Positions 52,554-63,930 of a stretch of 64,000 nucleotides of DNA are shown here, in pieces. The translations under genes and the position numbers were made by a program. Source of the stretch: Datnioides undecimradiatus (Eukaryota > Chordata > Actinopteri > Lobotiformes > Datnioididae); NCBI GenBank assembly GCA_008933995.1, contig WARS01000071.1, positions 2,649,652 through 2,713,651 on the forward strand, written 5' to 3'. The notes below the pieces were generated by a model, which saw only the letters and a list, made by a program, of their open reading frames with translations, did no database searches and had not been told where the DNA came from. Each line of letters opens with the position of its first letter. Within the stretch, counting starts at the first letter, position 1.

Positions 52554-55297
52554 CATGTTTGTAAGAATTTACTATAAATTCCTTGTGCAGCTGCCGGTTT
52601 ATCACAAACAAAGTGTTGAGCTGTTGATAGAAAACACACAAAACACTTCCTGGAGCCCGTTCTGCGAGAGAGGCCCAGATTACAGGGAATCCAAACAGTG
52701 AGTTTAATCTCTGGCTGCAGATTCTCCAGGATAAAGTGGCGCAGTACGAGCCGCAGGTGCTGCAGAGCCACCAGGAAGTGCAGGCTTTGCAGGCACACGC
52801 TGCTGGTAACGTCTTTTGTTTTATCGCCGGGATGAATGACGGTGCTGGGCTGAGGTGCAACACTGTGTTTGGTTTACAGCTGGAAGGATTCGCTGATGGA
52901 CAGACAAACAATCTGCAGTTATCTTGATTACAAATGACTTTCTTCCAAACATTCACCGGTTCCTGCTACTTTAATTTGAAACCTGCTACTTTTCTTCAAC
53001 TTTATGTGATAATAAATTGAATATTTCTGCGTTTCAGGCAGTTTATGGGTCAAACTATTCAGAAATAACCAGCAGATGATTCATCACATTAGAAAATACT
53101 CATTATTTGAAGTTCGTGTTAATCTGTTGACTGTTTTAGTCATTTTTCGTCAGACTGACAGCTGCTGCTGCTTTGAGACGGTTAAACAAGCATCTGTAGT
53201 TTTGGGAAACTGTAATTTGTTTTCGGACGTCCAGGTCAGATGGCAGTTGGCGCTTTTAAAAGACTCTTTGTGCTCGTCAGTGTTAGAGAAACGATGTCAT
53301 CCAGGTCCATTTTTGTCCCGTTAGGTAAGGCGGTAATATAATCTCCCTTCACAACACTGAGTATTTGTTTTTGCAGAACCTGAGCTGGAATCAGATTAGA
53401 CCCCGTCACTGATATTGAGCACAGAAGTTAGACTGAGCTCTATTATCTCAGGGCAGCTTGGTGGTGACGGATGAATGGCGGTGGCGGTGATGGTGGGGCG
53501 CAAGCTTCAGCTGCGGGTGTTGAGTCATAGCACGTGTGAGTCACTCATGGGGGGGGGGGGGGGTTGGAGGGGGGTGACAGGGTTAATGAGGCTTGCTGAG
53601 GACCACTCGCTGGTTGGATGGCTGGTTGCCTCTGATAGGGCCCCACAGGGGCCCACAGGGGCTCGCAGAGCCCCACGGCCCATTAACTTGCGGAGCCAAA
53701 CTGAGCCAACAGGCAGGATGGAGGTCCACACTGGGCCAGCGCCCAACACAAACACTCGTGGTCACACCGGCTCAGGAGGACTCTCAAACTACACAAGCTA
53801 TACGAAGGAGCGGCGATATGGTTGGCAGGCTCTGTGTATATAACTGGAATATATCTGGAGCAAAATCACAGCCTTAAAAGTCAATAACACATGTCACATG
53901 GGATCCAGGTCAACACTGGTCGCGTGCCCACGGTGACGCGCCATAAATCAGGGCGACAGAGACAGAGCTCAGCAGTCAGACTGCTCATGCAAAGTATAAA
54001 TAAGAAGAGGAGAGATGTTGCACTGGAGCATTATGTAATGCATGCGTCTGTGTCTGCAGCCACTGACAGCTGATGATAAAAGCATTACCAACACTCAGTG
54101 CATTAAGGAACAGCACAAATACAATAAAGAGTCTCAGTGAAGCTGAAGCGCCCCTTTAAAACTCGGGGTCAAACCCAAAAACGAAGCATGAAGGTAAATA
54201 AACAGAGGAACACCTCTTCGCTTCACAGCAGGCTCGGCTGAAAAAACCAAGGTAACAAAGCGAGTCAATCCTTCTTTAAGCAATTCCTGCTGTGGTTATA
54301 TGACCTGGGGTATATAATACTGTGTATACATTAAGTTTTTGTCACGCAGCCAAAGAGCGTCCACATTCTTGAGGTTCCCGAGCTGTTCGGTGAAAATCCT
54401 GGATGTGTGGAGGAGCGAGGGGAGACATGAAGAAGAGGCCCCGGCTGTTGACTTTAAGTAGCTGGATCAGAGCCTGCACCTTAACCCAAGCATGGGAAGG
54501 CAAACCTCATACGCACAGCGTGGAAAACCACATACATCATTTTAGTCTCTAACAAATAAGATTAATGGGAGCTGTGCTGGGGCGTGCACATTTCTGTGGT
54601 GTCCAGCGCGCGGCAGCCAAACCAGGCGGACCGCAGCGCTAGACCTCTGGGACTGGCACAGCGAGCCCCTGTGAATGACTGGCCCCGTCTGTCACTCAGC
54701 AATGAGGCATCGTCCGCAGACCCCGGCAGGACGCGCAGCATCAACTGTTATTATTATTAATGCATCCTAAGTATAAATGGAATCTGCAAAGGGATATGGG
54801 GGATTTAGGACTATAAACATCGACTCGAAACATGAGTGGAATGTGCGGACTGAACAAGAAAATGTGTTTTGATAGCTGATTGGAGGTCGGCTGGAAGAAA
54901 GAAGTCTACAAACCTTCCCCTAAAAATAAAAGCATGCACGTTTCCTGGTGGACAAAGCAAAACGTATGACATAAAGCGACACTTGTGGCGTGTGAATCAC
55001 TCGGAGCGAGGAGCCGCTGAAATCCCCTGTGAGAGGGTTTTAACTCCGGGATGCTCCAGACCAAAATAACGCAGATAAAAGCCCAGCTAGCTCCTAACTG
55101 CTCCGGCCTGATAAGGACTAACAAGATCTTGACTGTGACAGCAGATTGTCGGATAAAGAGCCGGCTACCTACTGTAGCCTGCACGGTGTAATAACAACCA
55201 CCTACCTCGCCGCCGCTGCTCTCGTATCAGGGCAGCAGCGTTTGATAGCTAATCTCTTAGCGCTGATAGTGAGGGGTGCTGAGGCCTGGGGTGGGAG

Positions 55298-55331
<34 letters not shown>

Positions 55332-55846
55332 TCTGCAGATGTTAAGATAACGTTCACAGGCCTGTCGTCACAAACAACCAAGACCGAACGTGTGTGCATG
55401 TGTAAGCGTAGGAAGATAAAGATAAGTTTGCTTAGAGAGCTATGTAGATGACCAAGAAAGAGAGAGAGAGGGAGATGGAGATAGGATTCTTCTCTTTCTG
55501 ACGCTGTCACCGTCTGTTTTATCTGCTCACAATCCTCCTTGATCTCAGTTTGCGCGAGGCACCTCGACATCCAGCTGAGACGGTGTGCCCTGTGATGTTT
55601 GCATCTAAAGGCAGCGGATACTGTGGATGCTTTAGGGGAAGTATATCAGATTTATTTATTTCAGTCGAACAAAAACCGCGGGGGAGCGGGGGAATTCCAC
55701 GCTCGCAAAAAGAAAAACATTTCTGAGGAACACACACACAACTAGAGAGCGAAAGAGGTGAAAGGGCGAACAGGGCGTGAGGTCTCACCTGCATGGTACG
55801 CCACGGACCCCCGGCTCCATCCTGGGTGTCGGTTCCTGGGGTAGTC
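47940..55846 (-). CDS. spryd3: SPRY domain-containing protein 3, C-terminal four coding exons (5' part outside window)
   Basis: Minus-strand exons 55789-55846, 49809-49928, 49281-49420 and 47940-48074 join in phase to 453 nt, the last 150 residues. They match the end of vertebrate SPRYD3: DYPRNRHPGWSRGSVAYHAD, DDGKIFHGSG, RCFKGDIMGCGIMFPRDYIL, an acidic loop, then GRKVTVFFTRNGK and GEKVKVDLHPLSG at the C-terminus. This is most of the second of two SPRY/B30.2 beta-sandwich modules; the human protein has 442 residues. SPRY modules bind peptides of partner proteins; a specific role for SPRYD3 is not well established. The preceding exon, encoding the FEVEIVDPG-like strand, was searched for up to 64000 and not found, so the upstream intron is at least 8.1 kb. 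The gene is convergent with lima1. Confidence 0.92.
48075..49280 (-). other. spryd3: spryd3 intron (last)
   Basis: Bounded by a minus-strand donor GTGAGGACAC at 49271-49280 and the acceptor at 48075-48077. It contains a CG-dense patch at 48625-48690 with an imperfect direct repeat of GCGTGCAGCCGCCGCGC. A CTCF-like motif lies at 49159. No exon seen. Confidence 0.7.
49159..49172 (-). promoter_or_regulatory. CTCF-like binding motif
   Basis: CTGCCCCCCAGTGG matches the reverse of the vertebrate CTCF core (CTGCCCCCTAGTGG form) at all but one position. It lies in the last spryd3 intron, 108 bp from an exon. A shorter relative (GCCCCCCCAGTGG) is at about 29866 in lima1. Binding is unproven. Confidence 0.4.
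49281..49420 (-). CDS. spryd3: spryd3 coding exon (acidic loop)
   Basis: 140 nt between GCCCTCAG and GTGAGGAC, phase 1 in, 0 out. It encodes GDTDDLERLEVRPGHAGVEN..., LYLNDEEEEEEDGDEAEQGQ and EGRKVT. The Glu/Asp run corresponds to the Glu-rich loop inside the second SPRY module of human SPRYD3. It is shorter here. Confidence 0.92.
49809..49928 (-). CDS. spryd3: spryd3 coding exon (SPRY core)
   Basis: 120 nt between CTTTTACAG and GTGAGGGC, phase 1 in and out. It encodes DGKIFHGSGIGDAFGPRCFK and GDIMGCGIMFPRDYILDGE, the DDGK...GD.MGCG core typical of SPRY domains. Confidence 0.95.
50837..50846. promoter_or_regulatory. MEF2-type site CTAAAAATAG
   Basis: A perfect MEF2 consensus decamer within GGCTAAAAATAGCAGAG, in a GC-rich setting (GCCGGCACAGGCGCAGCGCGG) inside a spryd3 intron. 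Such a decamer can occur by chance in 64 kb; the contrast with its GC-rich surroundings is the only extra hint of function. Confidence 0.3.
51347..51413. repeat. (GAA)22 trinucleotide repeat
   Basis: 67 bases of uninterrupted GAA/AAG on the plus strand (TTC in the spryd3 transcript sense), followed by GAGCCTCCTC. Purine-only tracts of this length can form intramolecular triplexes. Confidence 0.97.
52471..52550. repeat. Compound (AC)n microsatellite, two arrays of 22 and about 14 units
   Basis: Pure AC at 52471-52514 and CA at 52522-52550, separated by TAGTTTG. Lies in a spryd3 intron. Confidence 0.97.
53549..53562. repeat. Poly-G run (about 14) with flanking G-rich sequence
   Basis: GGGGGGGGGGGGGG followed by TTGGAGGGGGGTGACAGGG. 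Several G tracts close together could form a G-quadruplex on the plus strand. Lies in a spryd3 intron. Confidence 0.8.
55300..55328. repeat. (GT)14 microsatellite
   Basis: Pure GT run in a spryd3 intron. Confidence 0.96.
55789..55846 (-). CDS. spryd3: spryd3 coding exon (start of the part in window)
   Basis: 58 nt between TTTGTGTCTGCAG and GTGAGACCTC, phase 0 in, 1 out. It encodes DYPRNRHPGWSRGSVAYHA plus one base, nearly identical to human SPRYD3 (DYPKNRHPGWSRGSVAYHA). Its phase requires a preceding exon ending in a full codon. Confidence 0.95.
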
Positions 55847-58800
55847 CTGCAGACACAAACCGTAACACGTCACAAATCCGCCTCTGCACAAGCATGAGTA
55901 TGGTTTTAATGATGAGCGCAGCCTACACTTGTGTTGTTGGTGTCGTCTGAGACAGTGTGAAACCGACAGACCACGAGATTCAACAAATGAGTGTGAACAG
56001 ATGGAGGAGGCGCAGAGTCCAAACCTGCGCACTAAAGACGTTCAAACTGATGTCGTCATAAAGGACGAGGCCGAGGCTAAAGCGACGCAAACACAGTTGA
56101 TCGGCGTGGAAGACGGAGCAGCAACACACCCTTTACCGCTCCAAGTCCGTTTCACTGTTTCAGGAGAAAAAGGCTCAGAGCATGACGACTTACTGACGAG
56201 TTTGGGGAAACTTAACGCTGTATCGGGTAACAACAACTTTGGCCGGGGTTACTCGAGTGTAAACTTCTCCAAATCCAATAAAGAGCAGACAGAGCCGCTA
56301 ATGTTAGCCTAAACTCTGATAATGTTGCATCTTGGCTCCCGCGCACTCTGGATGTCGGTCCTGAACGGGGGCCTTTCTCCCAACATCACCTGTAAACCCC
56401 GCAAAATAATGCAGTTAGCTGCTGAGCCCCAGAGCTTTGGAGGCAACGCTAGGCTGGTAGTAAAGTCACAGTAAGCTCGTGAGGCGGGCATGCAAACATC
56501 TGCAGCTCATGTTAGTGCAGATAAAGATTTAATCCATTCCTTGCACCACCTTTCAGTCTCTTTGCATGCAGAGGATTGCTGCTGCTACAGCCCAATGAGC
56601 AGCGCTTCAACGTGAAGACAAATCCAAAGTCTCTGTCAATCAACTCTGAATTACTAAGCAGGAAGCCAGCAGGAGGTTTACGGTATTTCCCAGCGCACTG
56701 TGTTATGACCAGCGCAGTTTTAAATCATGTCGTTGTGCTCCTTTTCCAAAGTTAACACGTTTCGGGACAGAGGATTCCTTTTCGAATGCCCCCTCTGTTT
56801 TGGACATCTGTCAGTGTCAGCCTCTTCCCTCTGAGCTGAGGATGTGTTTGTCTCTCTCCATCTGTCTGCATGTACAGTATTGAGCGCCTTTCTCCAGGTT
56901 TCACCATGCCAACAGAAATAACGACAGGGCCAACTTTCGGATAAGATCAGAGCATGACTCAGAGGTAATTACCACAGATTTTTATCTGTCTTCTGGGGCT
57001 GCACCTCCATTACTGAAGAAACACACTGCTGAACAGGAGAGGAAGGAGGAGGAGGGCGATGGCATTATGCTCCTCTTTCATCTCTCAGTAGGCTACATCT
57101 TCTAAATGCTTTCCTGTCCTCCCTCTACCTATTCATCGGGTATTAACAGCCAGGAAAAGGCAGCTAAACACTTTAATTTCCATCTTTTCTCAGCTAAGAA
57201 ACTCAAATATGACAAAAAAGTCAAGTCACAGTCAAAGAAAATGTTTTCATCCAAACTTGCACAACTCAGATAAATGCTTCTTGCAAATGTTCTGATGTCT
57301 CCACAATCATCTGTCTCATCAAACCGAGTTGACAGGAAGTACAGATGTCTGACCCAGGGCTTTGTGGATCGGTGTTGGTGGACCACCTGCAGTGGTCCAA
57401 TGCAGGGAAGCTCAACCAGCTCGACTTAATTCCCAGCTCAAGCTCTGGTAATGAACTTCCAAAGGTAACCATCAGGGAAATGGATCTTGAAGTTGTGAAA
57501 TCTTAGAAGTACAAGTATATAAAGTATAATATATAAGAAGGGTGAGAGCAGGCTATGTGCCGGGGAGGCTGAGATCTTCATGTGGTGGCATCAGCCATCT
57601 TCTACTTATGAGGTGGACCTGACGAGGAAGCAGAATCTCGGCGGCTGACAGGAAGAGACTTAACAGATGCCTATGAACGCCTGCTCTGTCTTGGCATACC
57701 ACCTTAACCCAGCGGAGGCGGTAGGAGAAGGGAAAACAATGGCGGAGTTGTCATCCCCGGTGGAGACCACACACACACACCGAAGGTGAAACATCCATTC
57801 ATGCACACTAAGGTGTGAAACATGTGAATTCAATAAGGGCCGATGTTATCTCATCTTAACAGAGCAGCCACTAATGACTGCTGAAGAGACCGAGGAGGCA
57901 AAATATTACCCAAAAACAAAACAGGGCGGATGAATTTATCACTATTAGCACCTGTGTGGAGCAGAGAAATGAGTAATGGCGACATTGCAGGCAGACGACT
58001 GGGTCAGACCAGGCAGACAGAGTGCAGCATTTGAGGACAGGCCATCAGGGAAACATCAACGATCCTGTCTGACAACCCCATTGGGGCTGGAGGAACAGGA
58101 AATAGAGATTGGGAGGGGGGGGGAGCGAGAGAGAGAGCGAGAGAGGACAGAGTGAGACATCAGCAGAGGAAGACAGAGAGACATGGAGGAATGCAGCTAC
58201 TGCTCCAAGCCTGAAAACCCCTTGATCCGCCAAGTCTGCTCCTCTTCCCCCTCGTCTCAACCACAAGCCGGAGGATTCCTCTGGCTGACTGGCATCTGGG
58301 CTGCAACTCCACGAGGAGGAGAGCAGCGTCTGGGTGTTTGCTCCCTGATTGATGATCCACAGACACTGATCAGAGATTCTGAGGAGCGCTCTGAAATAAG
58401 ACAACATTACAAATGGCTGAACAAATAACGAGTGGATTTAAAGAGCTTTAATCTGAACCGCAGACTTGTGTCTGATAAATGGATCAGCAGCTAAATGCCT
58501 GTTTTTATAGCCGTCTTCTTGGGTAATTGTTGTGTCCATCATCTATCTCCGCGCGCTCAGTTCAACAAATAAACATTGTCGGATAGTGGTGAAAGTGAAG
58601 CAGCTCTTCATTCTCTTCAACACACTGATGTTTTAAAACCGTGACAGCGTCTCCAGTTCAGCAGCGAACAGCAGCATGATAATGTAGGTCAGTCAACCAC
58701 CGTGGTGCAGACTGAAATTCCTCAACAGCTGCTGGATGATATAACATTTCATGAAGACATTCGTGGTCCTCTGAGGATGAAGCCTTCAAACTTAGGGCAT

Positions 58801-59229
58801 TTATGTTTCAGACTGAAATGTCTCACCAGCGACTTCCACCTTTGTTCCTCATCCCTGAAACCTTCTGTCTTGTAATATTCAATGAGAAAACACACAGTTT
58901 GAAAATACTGACATGCATTTAACCTAAAAAGGAATTATGTGCTGCGGTGTGGTGATTTGTTTGCTAGCCTCCATTGGCTGGTATGGATGCTACCTTTTAT
59001 GATATCATGCTAAAGGTCGCTACCATGTGCATACTGAAGACTGAGTATAGAAGGCTTTCATGTTTACGAATCAACTGGTTTTAGCACATTAGCATTTTTT
59101 TTTTTTAACTTGTGCAATGTTAGCATAATTAGCGAGCTAGCTGCATCTGACAAAATCTGCTAGTGACTGTCGACCGTGCTGCTGCTTCTGTCTACTTCGG
59201 AAATCTGTTATTGGGTCTGTTGTATCTGC

Positions 59230-59395
59230 ATTAACCTAGCGGTTCAGGAGGTACAGCAGGTTGCCTATTTATCGCAGAGTTTGGCGGTTCGGTCTCCACC
59301 TCCTCCTGTCCACATCTTGAAGTGTCCTTGAGCAAAGACACCGAACCTCAAGCTGCTCCCCAGCCAGTGGAGACGGTCATGCCAGTGCATTCCAG
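59230..59395 (+). mobile_element. tRNA-derived SINE-like element
   Basis: Contains TTGGCGGTTCGGTCTCCACC, resembling a Pol III B box (GGTTCRANNCC) with one mismatch, then CTGTCCACATCTTGAAGTGT, CCTTGAGCAAAGACACCGAA and CCTCAAGCTGCTCCC. This order of words is characteristic of a common teleost SINE (CACATGTCGAAGTGTCCTTGGGCAAGACACTGAA...). The left part with the A box is eroded. Non-autonomous. Confidence 0.6.
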
Positions 59396-61953
59396 ACGGC
59401 GATCCCAAACCCAGAATAATGGGGAGGGTCACGTGGAGTGAAAAGCCAAATCAGAAATATGCGGATCGAATTCGGATTTCCATGCCGGATCGGTTGTGGC
59501 TCGGCTTCCTGGCAAGATGGAAACAGATGATTCTCTGCCACGCCGCGGACACAACGCGGAGCAGTCGAAAGAAGATGTAGATCTAGTTAGCATTCATTCA
59601 TATTTTATAGTGATATATGATATTAAGCGCCTGGATCTTCAGAATGTCATGTGAACGTAAGATTTATAATGTTTCACGCAGTCAGAACTTGTTTTGTAGC
59701 CATAAATCATGTGAAGCGGATCATATTGTTTTGTTGGCCTTAGAACAGCTTTCCCTCAGATAAAAGAAACATTCCAACCTATTGTGGTTTAGAAATTACA
59801 ACAGTTAATACTGTGATTTTTGTTTTTCAATCAGTGGTGGCGCCACTAAATCATGCCTACACTCCTTTTCTATCAACATGTGATGGAATGCATTTAAGAC
59901 GGAGAACACCACGTTAGCCAGCTGGTCCACGTTCACGTACTATAAACTTTCAAAACATGGCCACTGCCCCTGTTGGCCTGCAGAAGCCATCGGAGAAATG
60001 CACGCTGCTTCTAAGAACAACAAACACTGGCGTTGTGTCCGCGGCATAGCACAGCCAGAGGCCTGCAATATCAGATGCGCAGCTGCTACGCCGGTGTCAT
60101 CAGAGCTGCCTGCATTTCCACACGGTGGCAGAGTAAACAAGTCTCAAAGAGTAGGAGCGGAAAGGTGCGGGCCAAGCGGGGAACCATGTGGAAGCAGATA
60201 CCGATCATCCACAGCAGCTATCGCGCTGGCATATCACAGAGCTGTCTAAAAATATAACTTAAGCCATGAGTTACAACGGATGTGAGTGTGTGTGAGTGTG
60301 TGTGAGTGTGTGTGTTTGCAGGGAGGGAAAGTAGTGCGTCTCTGTTTGTACGTGCCCACAGAAGCTCACCTATAGGGGTTGGACAGAGACTGTGTAGGAA
60401 ACGAATGCAGGTCTGTTTGTATAACCTCATGTCATCGGGCTAAAACCTCTAGCTCCTCACACGATAACAACAACTGTCTGACATTCGCTGACGATCTGAC
60501 TGGTGTGAGCAGGGCGGCGGTTTATCTGTGCATCGGTTTGGGCATGTTTATCACTTTTTTATGGATGCAAGTTGATGTGCAAATGCTTTCTTCACACAAA
60601 CACATAAAATTGATTAACTACTACTTTTTTTATGTTGCTGAATGCATGACAGATAAGAGAGTAAGACAAGAGTGGGTAGGCAGTGTTAAGGCTGTGTAAC
60701 GTTCTGCCTGAATGCAAAAACAAAATTTTCCTATTTTCAGAGGACCTCTGGGAATCACCCAGGTCCTATCTGGAAATTAGGGCCAAGGAACTGTCGGGAA
60801 CGTGTTTGCAGGACTGAGCATTGAGACTGATTTCAAAGTGCACAGGAACACCATGAGTGATCGTGTTCTCGGGGAATCTCGCTGAACTTTATTGGCAAAT
60901 AAATTTGCAATGTGTGATTTTTTCTTGGCCAGTCGTGGCCAACGAAAAACAAACTGTTATCATACGTTATGTTGTCAAACTTTGCATGTTTCCTTCGATC
61001 TTTCAGATTTGTTTTTGTCTCTGCAGCTCCTGGGAAAGTTATCTGCCTTGTTAGCTGCTAAACACACCATTTTGTCGACCAGCTGGTCAGAAGGTGGTGT
61101 AGAGTGTACGCAGATGTTTCGCTAAAAACAGTAAAAACAGATGCATGTTGAGGTTGAAACAACGCTACGAGATCAGTGACAGTGAGTTAAAACGATGAAG
61201 TTGCAGGCCAGACAGCTAAACCCAGAGTGTACAGCCACGTACGACCTCTGTGAGTCTGTACTTACACACAGCTAAATGCTAACAGTAACATAAGAGCAAC
61301 ACTTCAGTCTGTGGGGCCGAGCATTGCGCCAGTATTAGTTTAAAGCAGACATACCGTTGCATGTGTCAGCAGAGTCCCCCCACCCTTCTACACAATGCAG
61401 CAGACAAACTGCAAAATACATAAGCTTTAGTTTAGAGACAGTGACTACAACACAGTTTGTCCAACCAACCCTGTTGTCACTCGAGTCACAGAGACCCCCC
61501 CTTTTCACTTCTGCACATCTGTTTTCCAGTATTCAAGCAGTCATTACAAACGCTGAATTATGAAATCACAAAAAGCACAATACGTGGTGTTGTTTAAAGT
61601 GATAAAAACACATTTCTCAATCTGTTATCAGTCAATCTGTCATCAATTTGCACAAGCTTCCCCGATTTAGCTCCCAACACTGAGCAGCTGTGACTGAAGG
61701 TTACTGAGATGATCTTAAATAGTGCTGCAGCAAAAAACTGCATTACTATCAAGTCATTTTAAATTTTCTAGATTCATAAATTCATCAGTCTGTAAATAAT
61801 ATGTCAAAATGTGAAAATGCATGCTACTGTTTCCCATGGTTCACAACAAAACTCTAAGAAAATTCATCAAACTCTCACATCTGAGAATTACACTTTGTCA
61901 GTTTGCTTTAAAAAAATGAATAAAAGCATAATTATCTGATTCTAAAGTAGCTG

Positions 61954-62652
61954 CTAAATCATTGTCTGGTTGATGTTGTTGTTGTTGTTGTTCTGGTGGA
62001 GCTGCATATTCTCCAGCTTCCAGATCAGAGGAACGACAAGAGCAGCAGCAAAAAGCCGTGAGTACGACTGCTGCATCACAGGAGGAAGAGGAAGAGAGCT
62101 GTTCCCAGGACCCGGTCCCGGGGCATACCAGGACAGAGGAAACACCGCCATTCCAGCCTCCTGAGCGATTTTAACCATTTTATTTCTCTGCCGCTGTGTT
62201 TGCGCGTTTGGTTTTATGACTGTATTTATGTTCGTGAATGGAGAGTGAGTCAACAGAGTCATCGGAGACAGGGAGTCATACACACTGATGGCTGCTGAAC
62301 CGCATACTGACATCTGCTGCTTCTTCTCTTCCCTATTCCCCCGTCGCACTGAGCTCTTTTTCTTTTTTCGTAAGAATTTAGGGGTTTGTTTGTTTTTCAG
62401 GACATGAGGGTTTTCCTGCTTTTTTTCCCCTGTGTTTTTCATATTCTGAATAGCTTCCCTTGATTTTTCTACCTCCCGACTTTCTACCTTGCTACCCCAC
62501 CTCCCCTCAACCCCCTCCGTGCTCCCATCCAACAGGCTCGGCGCTTCCAACCCATAACTAAGCCTAGATCTCGCTTTGTCCCACTGCCTAGCAACCGTTG
62601 TGTGTACCGGATGAAAAACACCCGCGCTACCAAGCGTATGCATGCTGTACAT
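61954..62652 (-). other. Unassigned 232-codon open reading frame
   Basis: The longest uninterrupted frame in the window outside the LIMA1 exons and the repeat-driven frames. It encodes a Lys/Arg/Gln-rich central part (KFLRKKKKSSVRRGNREEKK), a Pro/Gly segment (WYAPGPGPGNSSLPLPP), a short hydrophobic stretch (LFAAALVVPLIW) and a poly-Asn end from AAC repeats. I recognise no family. It lies in the putative upstream spryd3 intron on the same strand. It could be a retroelement or nested-gene remnant, or chance. Confidence 0.2.
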
Positions 62653-63059
62653 TCATGCCGACCCTTATCTTCAGAGGAATGAGAGAGGAAGCGAGAGGTC
62701 ATGACAGGTCTAGGAATTGCTGCTGAGGTCAAAACAGATCGTAGATTAGAAAACACACAAAAACAACACATTTGCCCAACGCACAAAGCATCCGAACTTA
62801 TCACATAACACAAATTCCTTCGACTTCCCAGTTGGACAGGAAGCTGGCAACAGTGGCTTGGGGGATTCAAAAATTCACTTCCACCTTTTTTAAACCAGCT
62901 AATTTGATTTTTATGTGCTGGACCTAGACTTTCCCTTTATTTGGCAACTTGGCACTGGGAGGAGTCTGCAGCCATGTTGGCGGCTCTGCGGGACAGTGCT
63001 TTGGCAAAGTGTTGCTCCGAGTCAAATGTCTACATCAGCGTGTGAACACACCTCCATTT

Positions 63060-63480
63060 ACAATATCAACATGCTGATGTTTGTAGGATATAATGTTTAC
63101 TGTGCACAAAAGCTTTCAGTTAGCAAGTTAGCATGCTAATATTTGCTATTTAGCACCACCGAGTGCAACTGAGGCTGATGAGATGTCATTAGTTTTGCAG
63201 GTTTTGGTCATAAATGTTTACTAAATGATGGTGCTACAGTTTAAATTAGTAGGTTACCAGAGTAATTTCAGTCTATCCTCAGGGGAACATGAATGCCTTC
63301 ACCAAATTTAATGGCAAACCAGTGGTTGTGTTGACATTTCACTCAAAACAACAGACGTCAGCCTCATGGTTACCAGAAGGGGGAAAGTCCAAAGTCATTA
63401 GGGTTCATCCTCTGGGGACCATGAACGTCACATACAAAATCCAGTGCTTATCCACGATGTTGAGATATTTCATTGCATAA
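63060..63480 (+). repeat. Best-preserved copy of the TTAGCATGCTAA-type dispersed repeat
   Basis: A 400-bp segment with the ordered words GTTAGCATGCTAATATTTGC, TTTAGCACCACCGAG, ACTGAGGCTGATGAGATGTC, TCAGGGGAACATGAATGCC, ACCAAATTTAATGGCAAACC, GACATTTCACTCAAAACAAC, CCTCATGGTTACCAGAAGG, CATCCTCTGGGGACCATGAA and GTTGAGATATTTC. These match, in order, a very abundant percomorph repeat. The element contains an internal near-duplication (GGGGAACATGAATG... / GGGGACCATGAACG...). Confidence 0.75.
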
Positions 63481-63849
63481 TTAAAGATTTCTGCATTTCT
63501 GGTGATGCTAGACATATTAGCATCATATCTGAATTAGCCCATGTGTTCCTGATTCGTGTCAATACATTAACTGTTTTTTTCTTATATGTAAAAAAGAAAA
63601 GTTGCTTGTGGTACGAAGTTGGATAATGAATACGATAAGATAAATATATTAATGAAGTTTTATAAATGAACCCCTCCTAAAGTAGCTTTGTAAATGTTTA
63701 TCAGTGCCAAATTCACATTTAAATGGTTTTCATTCATTCCTGCTTTTTTTAAATCTCCATCACATCAGAAGTCTGGGAATTTTTCCCCTCCAAAACCAGC
63801 ATCGGTCTGAAAAATCCCACATCGGTCAGGCTCGGCTACGAACCATAAT

Positions 63850-63930
63850 TGTCTGTATCGAATTTCACAACAATCCATTCAACGTTTGCTGCGAACCTTC
63901 AGTCGTCTGACCAACAGTGTCATCACAGAA
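63850..63930 (+). repeat. Second fragment of the same dispersed repeat family
   Basis: TGTCTGTATCGAATTTCACA and ACAATCCATTCAACGTTTGC correspond to the GTCTGTACCAAATTTCATGGCAATCCATCC end part of the repeat at 63060. Confidence 0.5.

Larger units (their letters stand above)
49929..55788 (-). other. spryd3: spryd3 intron (5.9 kb)
   Basis: Bounded by the donor at 55788 (GTGAGACC on the minus strand) and the acceptor at 49929. No coding exon recognised; the 171-codon plus-strand frame at 50467-50982 has no domain or splice context. It contains a GAA tract, CA arrays, a MEF2-like site and a poly-G run near 53550. Confidence 0.7.
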
